Shown here piece by piece: positions 8,388 to 21,622 of a stretch of 64,000 bases of DNA. This stretch comes from Auanema rhodensis (Eukaryota; Nematoda; Chromadorea; Rhabditida; Rhabditidae). The stretch's first letter is position 1. The number at the start of each line of letters is the position of its first letter. The notes beneath the pieces are model-generated. The model had not been told where the DNA came from. It did no database searches and saw only the letters and a list, made by a program, of their open reading frames with translations. Position numbers and translations under genes: made by a program. The DNA is taken from positions 22,750,501 to 22,814,500 of the forward strand of contig OZ059896.1 in the NCBI GenBank assembly GCA_964057225.1, given 5' to 3'.

Positions 8388-11300
8388 TCTTGGTATGTAA
8401 CTCGCTTCACGTGAAAGATAAAGAGATGCGGTTTTCAAAATTAGATTCCCCATGTCCATTTTAGTCTAAAAACAAATTTTTATTGATATTGGTTTATGGT
8501 AACCATATCTTTGAAATTTACGTGAACTTTAATTTATGCTAATTAAATGTACACGTGATGTGCACTTGGTATGTAACTCGCTTCACGTGAAAGATAAAGA
8601 GATGCGGTTTTCAAAATTAGATTCCCCATGTCCATATTAGTCTAAAAACAAATTTTTATTGATATTGGTTCATGGTAACCATGTTTTTGAAATTTACGTG
8701 AACTTTAATTTATGCTAATTAAATGTACACGTGATGTGCACTTGGTAAGTAACTCGCTTCACGTGAAAAATAAAGAGATGCGGTTTTCAAAATTAGATTC
8801 CCCATGTCCATATTAGTCTAAAAACAAATTTTTATTGATATTGGTTCATGGTAACCATGACTTTGAAATTTACGTGAACTTTAATTTATGCTAATTAAAT
8901 GTACACGTGATGTGCACTTGGTATGTAACTCGCTTCACGTGAAAGATAAAGAGATGCGGTTTTCAAAATTAGATTCCCCATGTCCATATTAGTCTAAAAA
9001 CAAATTTCTATTGATATTGGTTTATGGTAACCATGTCTTTGAAATTTACGTGAACTTTAATTTATGCTAATTAAATGTACACGTGATGTGCACTTGGTAT
9101 GTAACTCGCTTCACGTGAAAAATAAAAAGATGCGGTTTTCAAAATTAGATTCCCCATGTCCATATTAGTCTAAAAACAAATTTTTATTAATATTGGTTCA
9201 TGGTAACCATGTCTTTGAAATTTACGTGAACTTTAATTTATGCTAATTAAATGTACACGTGATGTGCACTTGGTATGTAACTCGCTTCACGTGAAAGATA
9301 AAGAGATGCGGTTTTCAAAATTAGATTCCCCATGTCCATATTAGTCTAAAAACAAATTTTTATTAATATTGGTTCATGGTAACCATGTCTTTGAAATTTA
9401 CGTGAACTTTAATTTATGCTAATTAAATGTACACGTGATGTGCACTTGGTATGTAACTCGCTTCACGTGAAAGATAAAAAGATGCAGTTTTCAAAATTAG
9501 ATTCCCCATGTCCATATTAGTCTAAAAACAAATTTTTATTGATATTGGTTCATGGTAACCATGTCTTTGAAATTTACGTGAACTTTAATTTATGCTAATT
9601 AAATGTACACGTGATGTGCACTTGGTATGTAACTCGCTTCACGTGAAAGATAAAAAGATGCAGTTTTCAAAATTAGATTCCCCATGTCCATATTAGTCTA
9701 AAAACAAATTTTTATTGATATTGGTTCATGGTAACCATGTCTTTGAAATTTACGTGAACTTTAATTTATGCTAATTAAATCTACACGTGATGTGCACTTG
9801 GTATGTAACTCGCTTCACGTGAAAAATAAAAAGATGCGGTTTTCAAAATTAGATTCCCCATGTCCATATTAGTCTAAAAACAAATTTTTATTAATATTGG
9901 TTCATGGTAACCATGACTTTGAAATTTACGTGAACTTTAATTTATGCTAATTAAATGTACACGTGATGTGCACTTGGTATGTAACTCGCTTCACGTGAAA
10001 GATAAAGAGATGCGGTTTTCAAAATTAGATTCCCCATGTCCATATTAGTCTAAAAACAAATTTTTATTGATATTGGTTCATGGTAACCATGACTTTGAAA
10101 TTTACGTGAACTTTAATTTATGCTAATTAAATGTACACGTGATGTGCACTTGGTATGTAACTCGCTTCACGTGAAAGATAAAGAGATGCGGTTTTCAAAA
10201 TTAGATTCCCCATGTCCATATTAGTCTAAAAACAAATTTTTATTGATATTGGTTCATGGTAACCATGACTTTGAAATTTACGTGAACTTTAATTTATGCT
10301 AATTAAATGTACACGTGATGTGCACTTGGTATGTAACTCGCTTCACGTGAAAGATAAAGAGATGCGGTTTTTAAAATTAGATTCCCCATGTCCATATTAG
10401 TCTAAAAACAAATTTTTATTAATATTGGTTCATGGTAACCATGTCTTTGAAATTTACGTGAACTTTAATTTATGCTAATTAAATGTACACGTGATGTGCT
10501 CTTGGTATGTAACTCGCTTCACGTGAAAGATAAAGAGATGCGGTTTTCAAAATTAGATTCCACATGTCCATTTTAGTCTAAAAACAAATTTTTATTGATA
10601 TTGGTTTATGGTAACCATATCTTTGAAATTTACGTGAACTTTAATTTATGCTAATTAAATGTACACGTGATGTGCACTTGGTATGTAACTCGCTTCACGT
10701 GAAAGATAAAGAGATGCGGTTTTCAAAATTAGATTCCCCATGTCCATATTAGTCTAAAAACAAATTTTTATTGATATTGGTTCATGGTAACCATGTTTTT
10801 GAAATTTACGTGAACTTTAATTTATGCTAATTAAATGTACACGTGATGTGCACTTGGTAAGTAACTCGCTTCACGTGAAAAATAAAGAGATGCGGTTTTC
10901 AAAATTAGATTCCCCATGTCCATATTAGTCTAAAAACAAATTTTTATTGATATTGGTTCATGGTAACCATGACTTTGAAATTTACGTGAACTTTAATTTA
11001 TGCTAATTAAATGTACACGTGATGTGCACTTGGTATGTAACTCGCTTCACGTGAAAGATAAAGAGATGCGGTTTTCAAAATTAGATTCCCCATGTCCATA
11101 TTAGTCTAAAAACAAATTTCTATTGATATTGGTTTATGGTAACCATGTCTTTGAAATTTACGTGAACTTTAATTTATGCTAATTAAATGTACACGTGATG
11201 TGCACTTGGTATGTAACTCGCTTCACGTGAAAAATAAAAAGATGCGGTTTTCAAAATTAGATTCCCCATGTCCATATTAGTCTAAAAACAAATTTTTATT

Positions 11301-11555
11301 AATATTGGTTCATGGTAACCATGTCTTTGAAATTTACGTGAACTTTAATTTATGCTAATTAAATGTACACGTGATGTGCACTTGGTATGTAACTCGCTTC
11401 ACGTGAAAGATAAAGAGATGCGGTTTTCAAAATTAGATTCCCCATGTCCATATTAGTCTAAAAACAAATTTTTATTAATATTGGTTCATGGTAACCATGT
11501 CTTTGAAATTTACGTGAACTTTAATTTATGCTAATTAAATGTACACGTGATGTGC
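7430..11555 (+). repeat. 12-mer tandem duplication (2,112 bp)
   Basis: Bases 7,430-9,443 and 9,542-11,555 (2,014 bp) differ only at 8,450 C versus 10,562 A. Shared rare marks: AAATCTAC (7,665 and 9,777), GGTTTTTAAAA, GTGCTC (8,387 and 10,499), GTCCATTTTAG (8,457 and 10,569), GGTAAGTAAC (8,745 and 10,857). The left limit is TTAATATT against TTGATATT, the right limit GTGCAC against GTGCTC. A related, less exact copy continues at +10 monomers (GTGCTC at 12,257, GTCCATTTTAG near 12,328). Confidence 0.9.
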
Positions 11556-12556
11556 TCTTGGTATGTAACTCGCTTCACGTGAAAAATAAAAAGATGCGGT
11601 TTTCAAAATTAGATTCCCCATGTCCATATTAGTCTAAAAACAAATTTTTATTGATATTGGTTCATGGTAACCATGACTTTGAAATTTACGTGAACTTTAA
11701 TTTATGCTAATTAAATGTACACGTGATGTGCACTTGGTATGTAACTCGCTTCACGTGAAAGATAAAGAGATGCGGTTTTCAAAATTAGATTCCCCATGTC
11801 CATATTAGTCTAAAAACAAATTTTTATTGATATTGGTTCATGGTAACCATGACTTTGAAATTTACGTGAACTTTAATTTATGCTAATTAAATGTACACGT
11901 GATGTGCACTTGGTATGTAACTCGCTTCACGTGAAAGATAAAGAGATGCGGTTTTCAAAATTAGATTCCCCATGTCCATATTAGTCTAAAAACAAATTTT
12001 TATTGATATTGGTTCATGGTAACCATGACTTTGAAATTTACGTGAACTTTAATTTATGCTAATTAAATGTACACGTGATGTGCACTTGGTATGTAACTCG
12101 CTTCACGTGAAAGATAAAGAGATGCAGTTTTTAAAATTAGATTCCCCATGTCCATATTAGTCTAAAAACAAATTTTTATTAATATTGGTTCATGGTAACC
12201 ATGTCTTTGAAATTTACGTGAACTTTAATTTATGCTAATTAAATGTACACGTGATGTGCTCTTGGTATGTAACTCGCTTCACGTGAAAGATAAAGAGATG
12301 CGGTTTTCAAAATTAGATTCCCCATGTCCATTTTAGTCTAAAAACAAATTTTTATTGATATTGGTTTATGGTAACCATATCTTTGAAATTTACGTGAACT
12401 TTAATTTATGCTAATTAAATGTACACGTGATGTGCACTTGGTATGTAACTCGCTTCACGTGAAAGATAAAGAGATGCGGTTTTCAAAATTAGATTCCCCA
12501 TGTCCATATTAGTCTAAAAACAAATTTTTATTGATATTGGTTCATGGTAACCATGA

Positions 12557-13696
12557 CTTTGAAATTTACGTGAACTTTAATTTATGCTAATTAAATGTAC
12601 ACGTGATGTGCACTTGGTATGTAACTCGCTTCACGTGAAAAATAAAGAGATGCGGTTTTCAAAATTAGATTCCCCATGTCCATATTAGTCTAAAAACAAA
12701 TTTTTATTGATATTGGTTCATGGTAACCATGACTTTGAAATTTACGTGAACTTTAATTTATGCTAATTAAATGTACACGTGATGTGCACTTGGTATGTAA
12801 CTCGCTTCACGTGAAAGATAAAGAGATGCGGTTTTCAAAATTAGATTCCCCATGTCCATATTAGTCTAAAAACAAATTTTTATTAATATTGGTTCATGGT
12901 AACCATGACTTTGAAATTTACGTGAACTTTAATTTATGCTAATTAAATGTACACGTGATGTGCACTTGGTATGTAACTCGCTTCACGTGAAAGATAAAGA
13001 GATGCGGTTTTTAAAATTAGATTCCCCATGTCCATATTAGTCTAAAAACAAATTTCTATTGATATTGGTTTATGGTAACCATATCTTTGAAATTTACGTG
13101 AACTTTAATTTATGCTAATTAAATGTACACGTGATGTGCACTTGGTATGTAACTCGCTTCACGTGAAAAATAAAGAGATGCGGTTTTCAAAATTAGATTC
13201 CCCATGTCCATATTAGTCTAAAAACAAATTTTTATTGATATTGGTTCATGGTAACCATGACTTTGAAATTTACGTGAACTTTAATTTATGCTAATTAAAT
13301 GTACACGTGATGTGCACTTGGTATGTAACTCGCTTCACGTGAAAGATAAAGAGATGCGGTTTTCAAAATTAGATTCCCCATGTCCATATTAGTCTAAAAA
13401 CAAATTTTTATTAATATTGGTTCATGGTAACCATGACTTTGAAATTTACGTGAACTTTAATTTATGCTAATTAAATGTACACGTGATGTGCACTTGGTAT
13501 GTAACTCGCTTCACGTGAAAGATAAAGAGATGCGGTTTTTAAAATTAGATTCCCCATGTCCATATTAGTCTAAAAACAAATTTCTATTGATATTGGTTTA
13601 TGGTAACCATATCTTTGAAATTTACGTGAACTTTAATTTATGCTAATTAAATGTACACGTGATGTGCACTTGGTATGTAACTCGCTTCACGTGAAA
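12557..13696 (+). repeat. Trimer tandem duplication (528 bp)
   Basis: Bases 12,557-13,168 and 13,085-13,696 are identical by eye over 612 bp at three monomers spacing. Each copy has the GGTTTTTAAAA joint (about 13,006 and 13,534) followed by a TTTCTA / TATGGTAACCATA monomer. The second copy is continuous with the block shared with the 30-kb region. Confidence 0.85.
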
Positions 13697-14490
13697 GATA
13701 AAGAGATGCGGTTTTCAAAATTAGATTCCCCATGTCCATATTAGTCTAAAAACAAATTTTTATTGATATTGGTTCATGGTAACCATGTCTTTGAAATTTA
13801 CGTGAACTTTAATTTATGCTAATTAAATGTACACGTGATGTGCACTTGGTATGTAACTCGCTTCACGTGAAAGATAAAAAGATGCAGTTTTCAAAATTAG
13901 ATTCCCCATGTCCATATTAGTCTAAAAACAAATTTTTATTGATATTGGTTCATGGTAACCATGTCTTTGAAATTTACGTGAACTTTAATTTATGCTAATT
14001 AAATCTACACGTGATGTGCACTTGGTATGTAACTCGCTTCACGTGAAAAATAAAGAGATGCGGTTTTCAAAATTAGATTCCCCATGTCCATATTAGTCTA
14101 AAAACAAATTTTTATTAATATTGGTTCATGGTAACCATGACTTTGAAATTTACGTGAACTTTAATTTATGCTAATTAAATCTACACGTGATGTGCACTTG
14201 GTATGTAACTCGCTTCACGTGAAAAATAAAGAGATGCGGTTTTCAAAATTAGATTCCCCATGTCCATATTAGTCTAAAAACAAATTTTATTAATATTGGT
14301 TCATGGTAACCATGACTTTGAAATTTACGTGAACTTTAATTTATGCTAATTAAATGTACACGTGATGTGCACTTGGTATGTAACTCGCTTCACGTGAAAG
14401 ATAAAGAGATGTGGTTTTCAAAATTAGATTCCCCATGTCCATATTAGTCTAAAAACAAATTTTTATTAATATTGGTTCATGGTAACCATG
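13376..14490 (+). repeat. Block shared with 30.1-31.2 kb (about 95 monomers away)
   Basis: This block matches about 30,095-31,210 at an offset of 16,719 bp, changing to 16,720 after the 1-bp deletion near 14,286. I count four substitutions: G/A at 13,886/30,605, A/T opposite 30,947, G/A opposite 30,971, and one more near the left edge. Both carry two successive AAATCTAC monomers and GATGTGGTTTT (14,412 and 31,132). The match ends at CATGTC against CATGAC (14,491 and 31,211). Confidence 0.8.
14281..14290 (+). repeat. 1-bp deletion in the A/T dyad (175-bp monomer)
   Basis: CAAATTTTATT replaces CAAATTTTTATT, the only single-base length change in the window that the monomer spacing requires. The related block at about 31,000 lacks the deletion, so it probably arose after the two blocks separated. 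A T-run slip in replication, or a sequencing error in a homopolymer, would both explain it. Confidence 0.85.
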
Positions 14491-14829
14491 TCTTTGAAAT
14501 TTACGTGATCTTTAATTTATGCTAATTAAATGTACACGTGATGTGCACTTGGTATGTAACTCGCTTCACGTGAAAGATAAAGAGATGCGGTTTTCAAAAT
14601 TAGATTTCCCATGTCCATATTAGTCTAGAAACAAATTTCTATTGATATTGGTTTATGGTAACCATATCTTTGAAATTTACGTGAACTTTAATTTATGCTA
14701 ATTAAATGTACACGTGATGTGCACTTGGTATGTAACTCGCTTCACGTGAAAGATAAAGAGATGCGGTTTTCAAAATTAGATTCCCCATGTCCATATTAGT
14801 CTAGAAACAAATTTCTATTGATATTGGTT
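14413..14829 (+). repeat. Island of window-end subtype inside the array
   Basis: Matches 1,043-1,459 over 417 bp without a mismatch that I could see, at a distance of 13,370 bp (76 monomers less the two deletions between). Its neighbours on both sides belong to other subtypes: upstream is the 13.4-14.5 kb block shared with about 31 kb, downstream is ordinary array. This looks like transfer of about two monomers by gene conversion or the edge of a deleted larger copy. Confidence 0.75.
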
Positions 14830-15272
14830 CATGGTAACCATGACTTTGAAATTTACGTGAACTTTAATTTATGCTAATTAAATGTACACGTGATGTGCAC
14901 TTGGTATGTAACTCGCTTCACGTGAAAGATAAAGAGATGCGGTTTTCAAAATTAGATTTCCCATGTCCATATTAGTCTAAAAACAAATTTCTATTGATAT
15001 TGGTTCATGGTAACCATGACTTTGAAATTTACGTGAACTTTAATTTATGCTAATTAAATGTACACGTGATGTGCACTTGGTATGTAACTCGCTTCACGTG
15101 AAAGATAAAGAGATGCGGTTTTCAAAATTAGATTCCCCATGTCCATATTAGTCTAAAAACAAATTTTTATTAATATTGGTTCATGGTAACCATGACTTTG
15201 AAATTTACGTGAACTTTAATTTATGCTAATTAAATGTACACGTGATGTGCACTTGGTATGTAACTCGCTTCA

Positions 15273-18200
15273 CGTGTAAGATAAAGAGATGCGGTTTTCA
15301 AAATTAGATTCCCCATGTCCATATTAGTCTAAAAACAAATTTTTATTGATATTGGTTCATGGTAACCATGACTTTGAAATTTACGTGAACTTTAATTTAT
15401 GCTAATTAAATGTACACGTGATGTGCACTTGGTATGTAACTCGCTTCACGTGAAAGATAAAGAGATGCGGTTTTCAAAATTAGATTCCCCATGTCCATAT
15501 TAGTCTAAAAACAAATTTCTATCGATATTGGTTTATGGTAACCATGTCTTTGAAATTTACGTGAACTTTAATTTATGCTAATTAAATGTACACGTGATGT
15601 GCACTTGGTATGTAACTCGCTTCACGTAAAAGATGAAGAGATGCGGTTTTCAAAATTAGATTCCCCATGTCCATATTAGTTTAAAAACAAATTTTTATTG
15701 ATATTGGTTCATGGTAACCATGTCTTTGAAATTTACGTGAACTTTAATTTATGCTAATTAAATGTACACGTGATGTGCTCTTGGTATGTAACTCGCTTCA
15801 CGTGAAAGATAAAGAGATGCGGTTTTCAAAATTAGATTCCCCATGTCCATATTAGTCTAAAAACAAATTTTTATTAATATTGGTTCATGGTAACCATGAC
15901 TTTGAAATTTACGTGAACTTTAATTTATGCTAATTAAATGTACACGTGATGTGCACTTGGTATGTAACTCGCTTCACGTGAAAGATAAAAAGATGCAGTT
16001 TTCAAAATTAGATTCCCCATGTCCATATTAGTCTAAAAACAAATTTTTATTGATATTGGTTTATGGTAACCATGTCTTTGAAATTTACGTGAACTTTAAT
16101 TTATGCTAATTAAATGTACACGTGATGTGCACTTGGTATGTAACTTGCTTCACGTGAAAGATAAAGAGATGCGGTTTTCAAAATTAGATTCCCCATGTCC
16201 ATATTAGTCTAAAAACAAATTTCTATCGATATTGGTTTATGGTAACCATGTCTTTGAAATTTACGTGAACTTTAATTTATGCTAATTAAATGTACACGTG
16301 ATGTGCACTTGGTATGTAACTCGCTTCACGTAAAAGATGAAGAGATGCGGTTTTCAAAATTAGATTCCCCATGTCCATATTAGTTTAAAAACAAATTTTT
16401 ATTGATATTGGTTCATGGTAACCATGTCTTTGAAATTTACGTGAACTTTAATTTATGCTAATTAAATGTACACGTGATGTGCTCTTGGTATGTAACTCGC
16501 TTCACGTGAAAGATAAAGAGATGCGGTTTTCAAAATTAGATTCCCCATGTCCATATTAGTCTAAAAACAAATTTTTATTAATATTGGTTCATGGTAACCA
16601 TGACTTTGAAATTTACGTGAACTTTAATTTATGCTAATTAAATGTACACGTGATGTGCACTTGGTATGTAACTCGCTTCACGTGAAAGATAAAAAGATGC
16701 AGTTTTCAAAATTAGATTCCCCATGTCCATATTAGTCTAAAAACAAATTTTTATTGATATTGGTTCATGGTAACCATGACTTTGAAATTTACGTGAACTT
16801 TAATTTATGCTAATTAAATGTACACGTGATGTGCACTTGGTATGTAACTCGCTTCACGTGAAAGATAAAGAGATGCGGTTTTCAAAATTAGATTCCCCAT
16901 GTCCATATTAGTCTAAAAACAAATTTCTATTGATATTGGTTTATGGTAACCATGTCTTTGAAATTTACGTGAACTTTAATTTATGCTAATTAAATGTACA
17001 CGTGATGTGCACTTGGTATGTAACTCGCTTCACGTGAAAAATAAAGAGATGCGGTTTTCAAAATTAGATTCCCCATGTCCATATTAGTCTAAAAACAAAT
17101 TTTTATTAATATTGGTTCATGGTAACCATGTCTTTGAAAATTACGTGAACTTTAATTTATGCTAATTAAATGTACACGTGATGTGCACTTGGTATGTAAC
17201 TCGCTTCACGTGAAAGATGAAGAGATGCGGTTTTCAAAATTAGATTCCCCATGTCCATATTAGTTTAAAAACAAATTTTTATTGATATTGGTTCATGGTA
17301 ACCATGACTTTGAAATTTACGTGAACTTTAATTTATGCTAATTAAATGTACACGTGATGTGCACTTGGTATGTAACTCGCTTCACGTGAAAGATAAAGAG
17401 ATGCGGTTTTCAAAATTAGATTCCCCATGTCCATATTAGTCTAAAAACAAATTTTTATTGATATTGGTTCATGGTAACCATGACTTTGAAATTTACGTGA
17501 ACTTTAATTTATGCTAATTAAATGTACACGTGATGTGCACTTGGTATGTAACTCGCTTCACGTGAAAGATAAAGAGATGCGGTTTTCAAAATTAGATTTC
17601 CCATGTCCATATTAGTCTAAAAACAAATTTCTATTGATATTGGTTCATGGTAACCATGACTTTGAAATTTACGTGAACTTTAATTTATGCTAATTAAATG
17701 TACACGTGATGTGCACTTGGTATGTAACTCGCTTCACGTGAAAGATAAAGAGATGCGGTTTTCAAAATTAGATTCCCCATGTCCATATTAGTCTAAAAAC
17801 AAATTTTTATTAATATTGGTTCATGGTAACCATGACTTTGAAATTTACGTGAACTTTAATTTATGCTAATTAAATGTACACGTGATGTGCACTTGGTATG
17901 TAACTCGCTTCACGTGTAAGATAAAGAGATGCGGTTTTCAAAATTAGATTCCCCATGTCCATATTAGTTTAAAAACAAATTTTTATTGATATTGGTTCAT
18001 GGTAACCATGTCTTTGAAATTTACGTGAACTTTAATTTATGCTAATTAAATGTACACGTGATGTGCTCTTGGTATGTAACTCGCTTCACGTGAAAGATAA
18101 AGAGATGCGGTTTTCAAAATTAGATTCCCCATGTACATATTAGTCTAAAAACAAATTTTTATTGATATTGGTGCATGGTAACCATGACTTTGAAATTTAC

Positions 18201-20280
18201 GTGAACTTTAATTTATGCTAATTAAATGTACACGTGGTGTGCACTTGGTATGTAACTCGCTTCACGTGAAAGATGAAGAGATGCGGTTTTCAAAAGTAGA
18301 TTCCCCATGTACATATTAGTCTAAAAACAAATTTTTATTGATATTGGTGCATGGTAACCATGACTTTGAAATTTACGTGAACTTTAATTTATGCTAATTA
18401 AATGTACACGTGATGTGCACTTGGTATGTAACTCGCTTCACGTGAAAGATGAAGAGATGCGGTTTTGAAAAGTAGATTCCCCATGTCCATATTAGTCTAA
18501 AAACAAATTTTTATTGATATTGGTGCATGGTAACCATGACTTTGAAATTTACGTGAACTTTAATTTATGCTAATTAAATGTACACGTGATGTGCACTTGG
18601 TATGTAACTCGCTTCACGTGAAAGATAAAGAGATGCGGTTTTCAAAATTAGATTCCCCATGTCCATATTAGTCTAAAAACAAATTTCTATTGATATTGGT
18701 TTATGGTAACCATATCTTTGAAATTTACGTGAACTTTAATTTATGCTAATTAAATGTACACGTGATGTGCACTTGGTATGTAACTCGCTTCACGTGAAAG
18801 ATAAAGAGATGCGGTTTTCAAAATTAGATTCCCCATGTCCATATTAGTCTAAAAACAAATTTTTATTGATATTGGTTCATGGTAACCATGACTTTGAAAT
18901 TTACGTGAACTTTAATTTATGCTAATTAAATGTACACGTGATGTGCACTTGGTATGTAACTCGCTTCACGTGAAAGATAAAGAGATGCGGTTTTCAAAAT
19001 TAGATTCCCCATGTCCATATTAGTTTAAAAACAAATTTTTATTGATATTGGTTCATGGTAACCATGACTTTGAAATTTACGTGAACTTTAATTTATGCTA
19101 ATTAAATGTACACGTGATGTGCACTTGGTATGTAACTCGCTTCACGTGAAAGATAAAGAGATGCGGTTTCCAAAATTAGATTCCCCATGTCCATATTAGT
19201 CTAAAAACAAATTTTTATTGATATTGGTTCATGGTAACCATGACTTTGAAATTTACGTGAACTTTAATTTATGCTAATTAAATGTACACGTGATGTGCAC
19301 TTGGTATGTAACTCGCTTCACGTGAAAGATAAAGAGATGCGGTTTTCAAAATTAGATTTCCCATGTCCAAATTAGTCTAAAAACAAATTTCTATTGATAT
19401 TGGTTCATGGTAACCATGACTTTGAAATTTACGTGAACTTTAATTTATGCTAATTAAATGTACACGTGATGTGCACTTGGTATGTAACTCGCTTCACGTG
19501 AAAGATAAAGAGATGCGGTTTTCAAAATTAGATTCCCCATGTCCATATTAGTCTAAAAACAAATTTTTATTAATATTGGTTCATGGTAACCATGACTTTG
19601 AAATTTACGTGAACTTTAATTTATGCTAATTAAATGTACACGTGATGTGCACTTGGTATGTAACTCGCTTCACGTGTAAGATAAAGAGATGCGGTTTTCA
19701 AAATTAGATTCCCCATGTCCATATTAGTCTAAAAACAAATTTTTATTGATATTGGTTCATGGTAACCATGACTTTGAAATTTACGTGAACTTTAATTTAT
19801 GCTAATTAAATGTACACGTGATGTGCACTTGGTATGTAACTCGCTTCACGTGAAAGATAAAGAGATGCGGTTTTCAAAATTAGATTCCCCATGTCCATAT
19901 TAGTCTAAAAACAAATTTCTATCGATATTGGTTTATGGTAACCATGTCTTTGAAATTTACGTGAACTTTAATTTATGCTAATTAAATGTACACGTGATGT
20001 GCACTTGGTATGTAACTCGCTTCACGTAAAAGATGAAGAGATGCGGTTTTCAAAATTAGATTCCCCATGTCCATATTAGTTTAAAAACAAATTTTTATTG
20101 ATATTGGTTCATGGTAACCATGTCTTTGAAATTTACGTGAACTTTAATTTATGCTAATTAAATGTACACGTGATGTGCTCTTGGTATGTAACTCGCTTCA
20201 CGTGAAAGATAAAGAGATGCGGTTTTCAAAATTAGATTCCCCATGTACATATTAGTCTAAAAACAAATTTTTATTGATAT
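15273..20280 (+). repeat. CACGTGTAAG / TCTATCGAT block family, left group
   Basis: Three copies of the CACGTGTAAG mark lie at 15,273, 17,913 and 19,673 (15 and 10 monomers apart). Linked marks follow: TTTCTATCGAT (15,520; 16,226; 19,920), CACGTAAAAGATGAAG (15,626; 16,328; 20,026), AGTTTAAAAAC and then GTGCTC. The 17.9-kb copy goes directly to AGTTTAAAAAC, lacking the TCTATCGAT and CACGTAAAAG monomers, which is what an internal two-monomer deletion would give. The same family continues at 32.5, 34.5 and 38.2 kb. Confidence 0.75.
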
Positions 20281-21002
20281 TGGTGCATGGTAACCATGAC
20301 TTTGAAATTTACGTGAACTTTAATTTATGCTAATTAAATGTACACGTGGTGTGCACTTGGTATGTAACTCGCTTCACGTGAAAGATGAAGAGATGCGGTT
20401 TTCAAAAGTAGATTCCCCATGTACATATTAGTCTAAAAACAAATTTTTATTGATATTGGTGCATGGTAACCATGACTTTGAAATTTACGTGAACTTTAAT
20501 TTATGCTAATTAAATGTACACGTGATGTGCACTTGGTATGTAACTCGCTTCACGTGAAAGATGAAGAGATGCGGTTTTGAAAAGTAGATTCCCCATGTCC
20601 ATATTAGTCTAAAAACAAATTTTTATTGATATTGGTGCATGGTAACCATGACTTTGAAATTTACGTGAACTTTAATTTATGCTAATTAAATGTACACGTG
20701 ATGTGCACTTGGTATGTAACTCGCTTCACGTGAAAGATAAAGAGATGCGGTTTTCAAAATTAGATTCCCCATGTCCATATTAGTCTAAAAACAAATTTCT
20801 ATTGATATTGGTTTATGGTAACCATATCTTTGAAATTTACGTGAACTTTAATTTATGCTAATTAAATGTACACGTGATGTGCACTTGGTATGTAACTCGC
20901 TTCACGTGAAAGATAAAGAGATGCGGTTTTCAAAATTAGATTCCCCATGTCCATATTAGTCTAAAAACAAATTTTTATTGATATTGGTTCATGGTAACCA
21001 TG
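17924..21002 (+). repeat. 12-mer spaced duplication (2,112 bp)
   Basis: Bases 17,924-18,890 and 20,036-21,002 (967 bp) are identical by eye. They share GTGCTC, GTACATATTAG (18,134 and 20,246), CACGTGGTGTG (18,233 and 20,345), and GGTTTTGAAAAGTAG (18,461 and 20,573). The last two occur nowhere else that I saw. The sharp left limit is at the ATAAAG/ATGAAG difference. Confidence 0.85.
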
Positions 21003-21622
21003 TCTTTGAAATTTACGTGAACTTTAATTTATGCTAATTAAATGTACACGTGATGTGCACTCGGTATGTAACTCGCTTCACGTGAAAAATAAAGAGATGC
21101 GGTTTCCAAAATTAGATTCCCCATGTCCATATTAGTCTAAAAACAAATTTTTATTAATATTGGTTCATGGTAACCATGACTTTGAAATTTACGTGAACTT
21201 TAATTTATGCTAATTAAATGTACACGTGATGTGCACTTGGTATGTAACTCGCTTCACGTGAAAGATAAAGAGATGCGGTTTTCAAAATTAGATTCCCCAT
21301 GTCCATATTAGTCTAAAAACAAAATTTTATTGATATTGGTTCATGGTAACCATGACTTTGAAATTTACGTGAACTTTAATTTATGCTAATTAAATGTACA
21401 CGTGATGTGCACTTGGTATGTAACTCGCTTCACGTGAAAGATAAAGAGATGCGGTTTTCAAAATTAGATTCCCCATGTCCATATTAGTCTAAAAACAAAT
21501 TTCTATTGATATTGGTTTATGGTAACCATGTCTTTGAAATTTACGTGAACTTTAATTTATGCTAATTAAATGTACACGTGATGTGCACTTGGTATGTAAC
21601 TCGCTTCACGTGAAAGATAAAG

